A stretch of DNA of 64,000 nucleotides from Puccinellia tenuiflora (taxonomy: Eukaryota > Streptophyta > Magnoliopsida > Poales > Poaceae), in assembly GCA_012064385.1 (NCBI GenBank), contig QRDG01000068.1, positions 1,435,349-1,499,348 of the forward strand, given 5' to 3'. Both the position numbers and the translations under genes were made by a program. How positions within the stretch are numbered: the first letter of the stretch is position 1; every line of letters begins with the position of its first letter. Of this stretch, positions 58,501-64,000 are shown in pieces. The notes below the pieces were generated by a model. That model saw only the letters and a program-made list of their open reading frames with translations. It ran no database searches and was not told the origin of the DNA.

Positions 58501-61115
58501 TTGTTTCTGATACTCTATTAATCCAAATGAGGTCAAACCAATTTTGTTAGCTCACATTTAAGCAATACTAGTTAGCCCTAAGAGGATTTATCTTTTGAGC
58601 AATATTAACTTGAGTTGTAGCAAAAACAAGAAAACTAACCTTCTGGATAAATATTAACTTGAGTTTAATAACCTCAATTGAATTAAATCCAATTGGGTTG
58701 TCTTCTACACATCAGTAGCTATCAGTAGAATTTTAGTTCCTATTTTTGTGACCAACAGAACACAAGTTATGCAATTAAACATGCACCACTAGTTTCTGCC
58801 ATATTTAAGACCTAATTAAATAATAGTTAATTCAATTAAATTGAAATCAAATTGGGTTGCCTTGTGAGTGCAGTAGCTATGTGTGATGCATGAGAGTGAT
58901 TGTGATGCTTGATTGAGTAGTTTAGTAATGGTATGTATTGCTTGTTTATTTTGATGATTAGATTATTTTGTGTGATTAATAAAATGACCTTGCTCGTTAA
59001 ACTTGGCTATATTTAAGTTGAGTATTAGCTCGAGTATCTTGTTAATGTCTCTACCTTAGATTGGTGAGATATTTTGAATTACAGAAAAGAGTTGGTAGCT
59101 TAACTTTTGTCTGAAGTATTTCTTGTTTAAATAATGATGCTTAATCACAACTTTAATCATACTATTATAAACATGAGTAGTGAGGTGATTGCCAAACTTG
59201 TTTGTTAAATAATAGTTTTCCATCATGATTGTTGTCTATTAGTAATTGCTTGATGTTTGTTGTTGGAGTGTTCTACTGTATGTTGATTGTGTTCTTTCCT
59301 TTTTGCGACGCTAGATATAAACGCTACCTGGGTTATATTGGAAAGGATTTATTGGAGAAGAATCAGAGTTTATTTCTTTGATCAGTGAGGAGAAGTCCAG
59401 GGACATTATGCTGGAAACAGGCAAGCTACTTCTCTGAGCTTGCATTTATATACGTCTATTTTGATTTACATGTTTTACCTATACAAAGCATAAATGACTT
59501 AAGTGGTTTTTGCCACTAAAGCTGTTATTTTGAAAACCCTTTTCCAAAATACAAATATATTATGCTAACACCCTATATGGAGGTATTGGGTGGAAAAATT
59601 CTTTTTCAAACTATAGGATGGGAAAAGAAAAATATTGTTTACTCAAAACTCCTTTGAAAATACTTTTGTGCTTATGGAATGCCACGATGTTGGTGTGAAA
59701 ATGGAGAAGTGGTGAATGGTGATGTTTATGAAAAATATACATTGTGTCCTAGTACTATGACGACCAGCCAATAACCTGTGCGACCACATCTACCCACATA
59801 TGGGAAAGGGCGTAGTCATATAATTTGCTCCTGCTAGTACTGGATGCCTCAACAACGAGGATGACCTCGTTCCATGAGGGGATGGTCATGGCGACCTACC
59901 CCCTGACCCGGGTCCCGGCAATCTGATGGATTGAGGGATTGAAGGTCCACCTTTGGGTCGCCGGATAGAACTACGAGTCCTCACATCTAGGTTCCTTGAC
60001 GAAGGATCCTATACTAGGTGTGGAGGGAATGGTGATTTCGTAGCGGTAGGGTCCTATACTAGCATGAGCAAAGGACAGGCTATGGTCGGTGGCTCAACTT
60101 CGCATACACCTTGTATGGCGGGACGTGGCAGACACGATGAGCTACCGGATGGGTGTGGGAAAAGCGTGCTACCTCTGCAGAGGGTAAAAACTATTTGAAT
60201 AGCCGAGTCCTCGGATATGGACAGTTGGGAGGCTGTACTAGACTATGTGCAAGTTTTGGAAAAGATTTGAGATTTGAAAGAGAAAATGAAGTGGAGGATG
60301 TTTTATGCAACTATGCCAGTGGGCAGGCATGAGGTTGTTGAGATTGAATGACCATCAAGGGTTATGGTCGAAAAAGGAGGAGTTTTGGGGAAATAAACAA
60401 AATAGTGATTTTCCGGGAAAAGTGTTTTTTAAAGGGACTTCTTACCTCTTTCAACAAGCATCTACTTTCGGGAAAAACGTTTTAAAAATAGATTTCTTAC
60501 AAAAACCGATTTATGGGAAAAGATCGAAAAGCCTTCTTTTCTTTTAACAAAGGCTATAGATGTTTTGAAAAATATACAAGGATTATGAAAAGTTATAAAA
60601 TTTCTCTTATTTTTCTTCAACAAAAGTTATAGAGTTTTCAGACAAAGTTTTATTAAACAAAAGTCTATCCTTCTCTTTTCAATAAGGATAGAGTTTTCAA
60701 AGCAAACAAAGTTTTACTTAAACTATAAAAAGTGTAGTGCATGCTCATTCGGGGGGAGTAGTTTGCGAGTACAATCAAATGTACTCACATTGGTTTCGTC
60801 CCTGGCTATTGTCTTAGCCAGATTTTAGGGAAGGGCAGCTTGAAGAAGGAGAAGGAAATGACGTCAATGCGAACTAGGGCGCTTCCCAGTCAGTTGCCTG
60901 TAGGGTTAAGGCGAATGACTTGGGCTCCACGTTGTTTGGTGATTTCCGCTGCAAGTACCTATTGAAGAGTATGACTTCAATCCAGTAAGTAAATTACTTC
61001 GGTATGTATGGATGTTCTTTGATTACCAGTTTGATTGTGCTCAGCGACACACTGATCATGGGATCGCTGATGTAGGCACAAGGGTATTTCGGACGGCTAG
61101 TCCAGGGTCCCCACA
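55533..61115 (+). repeat. LARD LTR4, full length, array end
   Basis: 5583 bases ending GGTCCCCACA. No primer site follows; instead the host gypsy LTR resumes (CTGGGCCGGCC). Near 58641 a short stretch was replaced by a copy of nearby ATATTAACTTGAGTT. TATA box at 56985-56992. The 3' part shares variants with LTR1 (GGGATCGCTGATG, CTATTTGAAT). Confidence 0.92.
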
Positions 61116-61940
61116 CTGGGCCGGCCAGGCAGTGCGCACGTGGGCCGGCTGCCCACCCGAGCGTCCCGGCCTGGGGGCCGACCTCGGGCCCGGCCAGGCC
61201 AGCTGGCCTGCTCCCCCCTTTTTTTCCTTTTTGCTTTTTCTAAATTTCTGTTTTGAAAAACGATCGAACCGAAAACGCAATAAATTTCGCATACGAACTC
61301 CGTTTTCGATAATCTTGGACTCGTTGAAATCGTCACAAAGAGCACTACAAGAATATGTAGAGAAACATCATAGTCCAAGAATAAAATATAAAAATAAATG
61401 GGGAAAGGTAAAAGCTCCCATTTGCAAATCGGAAATGCAATAACTTTCACCCACGAACTCCGTTTTAGATAATCTTGGACTCGTTGGAATCGTCACAACG
61501 AGCACAACAAGATTATGCAGAGAAACATCATAGTCCAAGAAAATATTATAAAACCAAATGGGGAAAGTTAAAAACTCTATTTTGAAAACCAGAAATGCCG
61601 CATCTTTTGCAATTGAAGTCCGAATGAAGTAAAACCAATTTTGTTGGAAAGAGGACGACAAATGCAACCTTTGAAAAATGGAAAACAAGCAATGGAGATT
61701 TTGCAAAGAATTGGAAGAGATAAATCTTCCGCTCGGATGAACCGGCAAAATCTCCAATACCGAAACCGCAAATAGAAGACGCATATGAAAACCGTTTTCG
61801 GTGAACTTGGCTTTGTCATGACGAGCACGACAAGCACCAAGACCACTCCACGATAATAGACAAATAAGAACCAATAAAGAAGATTTCATGGATGCAAAGG
61901 TTTGTGCTCTCTACGGCGATATGATCACGATATTCGGTCG
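61116..61940 (-). repeat. Gypsy LTR (E5), part 2
   Basis: Continues the GC-rich region of part 1 and then AT-rich sequence with two near-copies of ACTCCGTTTT(C/A)GATAATCTTGGACTCG (about 61299 and 61459), separated by about 160 bases. No gene is supported; the 173-residue minus ORF (61889-61368) spans these internal repeats and has no domain. Confidence 0.7.
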
Positions 61941-61943
61941 AGA
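61941..61943. repeat. 3-bp target duplication of CACTA, left
   Basis: AGA, matched at 63472-63474. Confidence 0.75.
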
Positions 61944-62056
61944 CACTACTAGGAAACTAGCTATAGGTGGAATGCTATTTGTGGCGCACCATTATTCCAT
62001 GCGCCACTAAATTGTTTTTTTGTGGCGCACCACTTGGCATGCGCCACAGAAATATG

Positions 62057-62180
62057 TCTTTCCGTGGCGCATGCGTCTAGATGCGCCACAGAAATATGTC
62101 TTTCTGTGGCGCATGGGGCCACATGCGCCACAGAAAGACATATTTCTGTGGCGCATCTAGACGCATGCGCCACAGAAATA
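62057..62180. repeat. Large imperfect palindrome in CACTA subterminal region
   Basis: Arms 62063-62115 and 62122-62174 are exact reverse complements over 53 bases around a 6-base centre. With one mismatch the arms extend outward a further 6 bases. Confidence 0.88.
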
Positions 62181-62320
62181 TGGTGGCCCCGGCACCAATG
62201 ATTGGGTGGGTGCCCTTTCTGTGGCGCATGGGGCCACATGCGCCACAAAATTGTTACTTTCTGTGGCACATGTGGCCCCATGCGCCACAGAATTGTGCCC
62301 GGATTTCAGATCCCACCCCC

Positions 62321-62338
62321 CCCCCCCCCCGTGGATCG
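62321..62338. repeat. C homopolymer, about 18 bases
   Basis: A C run within the CACTA element. Its true length is uncertain. Confidence 0.6.
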
Positions 62339-62689
62339 CCTTTTTAGTTTTGCACGGAGTGAAACAAAATGATAAAAAATTCAAAAAATAAAATCCTTTT
62401 AGATATATGGAAGGTTTAGGGTCTAGTTTGTAGGAAAAATTTGAAATACACATTTTGACCTTTTTTCCAATAGTAGATGAGCCTTTTTTTAGATTCTCAA
62501 AATTCCAAACGAAAAAAAAGTTATGGCCAGCAGAAGAATTTTCCCAGCAAAATCAAAAAAAATTCAAAAAAGGAAAAAAAAATTCTGTGGCGCATGTCTA
62601 GCCCATGCGCCACAGAATTGTGAGATTCAAAATTTGAATCCCGCCGGCGCCCCTCATCTCCCTCTCTTTTCCCCTTTTCTCCTCATCTC

Positions 62690-63140
62690 CTCCAGTTCTC
62701 CCTCCACTTCTCTCTCCACTTCTCCTCTTTCTTTCTCCTCTTCCCTTCTCCTCTACACTTCTCTCCCCTTCTCCTCCCTCCTCCATCTCTTCTCCTCTAC
62801 TCCTCCATCTCTTCTCCTCCCTCCTCCATCTCTTCTCCCCTACTCCTCCTCCACCTCCACCTCCGGCGACCTCCTCCACAACTCCGGCGAGCTCCACAAC
62901 TCCGGCGACCTCCTCACCACCCCGGCGACCACCTCCACAACCCCGACGACCTCAACCCCGACGACCTCAACCCCGACGACCTCCACCTTCGGTGACCTCC
63001 TCCTCCACCTCCGGCGACCTCCTCCACCACCGGCAACCTCCTCCTCCACTCCGGTGACCTCGGCCTCCACTCTGGCGACCTCCTCCTCCACTCCGGCGAC
63101 CTCATCCGGCGACCTCCGACGACCCCTTCCTCCACCCACG
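62690..63140. repeat. CT-rich and CCGGCGACCTC minisatellite
   Basis: A CTCCTC/TTCTCCTC tract (to about 62860) gives way to repeats of CTCCGGCGACCTCCTCCAC with variable length, including three tandem CCCGACGACCTCAAC-type units near 62940-62980. It forms the CACTA core. Confidence 0.8.
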
Positions 63141-63186
63141 GCAACACGGTCTCCGACGAGCTCCGACGAAATTCCGGCGAAATTCC

Positions 63187-63230
63187 GGCGGCCAGATCTA
63201 GATCCAGATCTGGATCTAGATCTGGCCGCC
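63187..63230. repeat. 44-bp perfect palindrome
   Basis: Two 22-base arms without spacer, built from nested AGATCT/GATC units and ending in GGCGGCC/GGCCGCC. Confidence 0.95.
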
Positions 63231-63471
63231 CTTTTTTTGAAATTCAAAAAAAATTCTGTGGCGCACCAAGGTGGGATGCGCCACTAAAATATTTCTGTGG
63301 CGCACGGTGCTGGGATGCGCCACAGAATTTGGCATTTCTGTGGCGCACCACCGGCGTGCGCCACAGAAATATATTTTAGTGGCGAGGATTTAGTGGCGCA
63401 TCCACTATTTCCAGGGATGCGCCACAGAATTGTGAAAAGGTGCGCCACTGGTAGCCTGTTTCCTAGTAGTG

Positions 63472-63474
63472 AGA
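63472..63474. repeat. 3-bp target duplication of CACTA, right
   Basis: AGA, matching 61941-61943. Confidence 0.75.
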
Positions 63475-63918
63475 GCCCCTCTTGATAGTACGGTTATCTA
63501 TCCTATAACCCGGTCTCTCACTAAACAACACGAGACCGGTAAAATAGAAACCCTATCAAGATCATACCTTTTCCTTGCGCTTAAACCACTTGAGGTTGAT
63601 GAAGACGATCTTCAACTCCTCAAGACGCACCACCTTTCTTCATTGCGCTTCGCTTGGTGAAGATTCACATGAAGCTCCCCCAAACACCAAGATGGGAGAA
63701 GCACCTCTTCGGCATATCTTCAATTGGACTTGAGTGTTGATCAACACGCACTTAGCCTTGATCAACACATACTTTTCTTCCCTTAGCCTTGACTCCAACA
63801 AATGGAGATCAAGCAACTCAAATGGACACACCTATAAATATAGCTCAATGCAAACATTAGTCCATAGAGATTGTCATTAATTACCAAAACCATGCATGGG
63901 GGCAACCATGCACTTTCA
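63475..63918 (-). repeat. Gypsy LTR (E5), part 3
   Basis: End of the split LTR, closing with CATGCACTTTCA. Joined with parts 1 and 2 it gives about 2.4 kb. Confidence 0.75.
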
Positions 63919-63935
63919 ATCTCCCCCATTTTGGT
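63919..63935 (-). other. Polypurine tract of E5
   Basis: Minus strand CCAAAATGGGGGAGAT adjoins the LTR end and sets the element on the minus strand, with its internal domain continuing beyond the window. Confidence 0.8.
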
Positions 63936-64000
63936 AATTGATGACAATCCCTTATTAAGAGGGTTTATATAATGAATAAAGCATCCTCGCAAGACAAACG
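63936..64000 (-). mobile_element. Start of E5 internal domain
   Basis: 65 bases of AT-rich sequence next to the purine tract. The rest lies outside the window. Confidence 0.6.

Larger units (their letters stand above)
30489..61115 (+). mobile_element. Tandem LARD array: four LTRs, three internal domains
   Basis: A head-to-tail array with the order LTR1 (truncated), internal 1, LTR2, internal 2, LTR3, internal 3, LTR4. The repeat unit is about 8.4-8.6 kb. Each LTR is about 5.58 kb and begins TGTAACATCCCAAAT and ends GTCCCCACA. Each internal domain begins with an iMet primer site and ends with the purine tract AAGGAGGGAAGGAT. No protein domain can be seen in any unit. This is the definition of a large retrotransposon derivative (LARD); Sukkula of barley is the known example with similar proportions, though I cannot confirm identity. 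The CTCGGGACGAGATTTATTTT stretch before the purine tract resembles gypsy chromovirus 3' ends, hinting at the parent lineage. Confidence 0.88.
61944..63471. mobile_element. Non-autonomous CACTA element
   Basis: 1528 bases with 14-bp perfect ends (CACTACTAGGAAAC and its reverse complement) and a 3-bp AGA duplication. Dozens of GTGGCGCA/TGCGCCAC units in both orientations fill both subterminal regions, the transposase-binding layout of CACTA elements. The core is CT- and CCGGCGACC-rich simple sequence with no transposase. The 254-residue ORF at 62523-63287 is a low-complexity reading of that core, not a gene. Confidence 0.92.

Noticed and set aside
61368..61889. 173-residue minus-strand ORF in E5 LTR as a gene
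   Set aside because: Spans two copies of an internal LTR repeat and has no recognisable domain.
61975..62300. CRISPR-like array from the repeated GTGGCGCA units
   Set aside because: Units alternate orientation with no regular spacers, lie within CACTA ends, and the genome is a plant.
62523..63287. 254-residue ORF in the CACTA element as a transposase or cell-surface protein
   Set aside because: It is a reading of CT-rich and CCGGCGACC minisatellite sequence; no transposase motif, and the repeats alone explain the open frame.

Overview
This window is repeat-dominated DNA from a grass genome, most likely a Triticeae species (wheat, Aegilops or barley type). The evidence is an Athila-lineage Ty3/gypsy element with a tRNA-Asp primer site, a BARE/Angela-lineage copia element, a large retrotransposon derivative (LARD) with LTRs of about 5.6 kb, CACTA elements with GGCGC-rich subterminal repeats, a Mutator-like element, a MITE and a tRNA-derived SINE. 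I see no intact host gene. The only long coding stretch is the retrotransposon Gag-Pol at 19378-24102 (minus strand), and it is broken. Family-level names rest on sequence memory and motifs, not on a search.

Layout. (1) 1-5788: old, low-copy-looking sequence with gene-like fragments: a broken two-part ORF at 1097-1589, an 807-bp direct duplication (1808-2614 and 3111-3917) holding a spliced-exon-like piece on the minus strand, and a pair of about 34-bp inverted repeats at 496-529 and 5323-5356 that may bound a DNA transposon. (2) 5789-24819: a nest. The outer element is an Athila-like gypsy on the minus strand (3' LTR 5789-7321; Gag-Pol 24102-19378; extra ORF 19052-18484; primer site 24190-24173; truncated 5' LTR 24202-24819). 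Inside it lies the 3' LTR of a second minus-strand gypsy (8170-9337 plus 17852-18079), and inside that LTR is a complete Gag-only copia element (9338-17845). (3) 24820-29334: an unassigned stretch, then a Mutator-like element (26483-28085) with about 187-bp terminal inverted repeats and a perfect 9-bp target duplication. It holds GC-rich gene-like sequence and a CACTA fragment. A 170-bp MITE follows at 29041-29210. (4) 29335-63918: one LTR of a minus-strand gypsy element, split by two insertions. The first is a 30.6-kb tandem array, LTR-internal-LTR-internal-LTR-internal-LTR, of a non-coding LARD (30489-61115). The second is a 1.5-kb non-autonomous CACTA element (61944-63471). The polypurine tract of the split element follows at 63919.

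The LARD array is the standout feature. Four LTRs and three internal domains sit head to tail. Internal domains 2 and 3 share one SINE at the same site, while internal domain 1 has the empty site. LTR1 and LTR4 share variants near their 3' ends that LTR2 and LTR3 lack. Together these point to unequal recombination between two related insertions followed by duplication of a SINE-bearing unit. None of the elements here looks able to move by itself: copia carries only Gag, the LARD codes for nothing recognisable, the gypsy polyprotein has a stop in integrase, and the CACTA and Mutator-like elements lack transposase.
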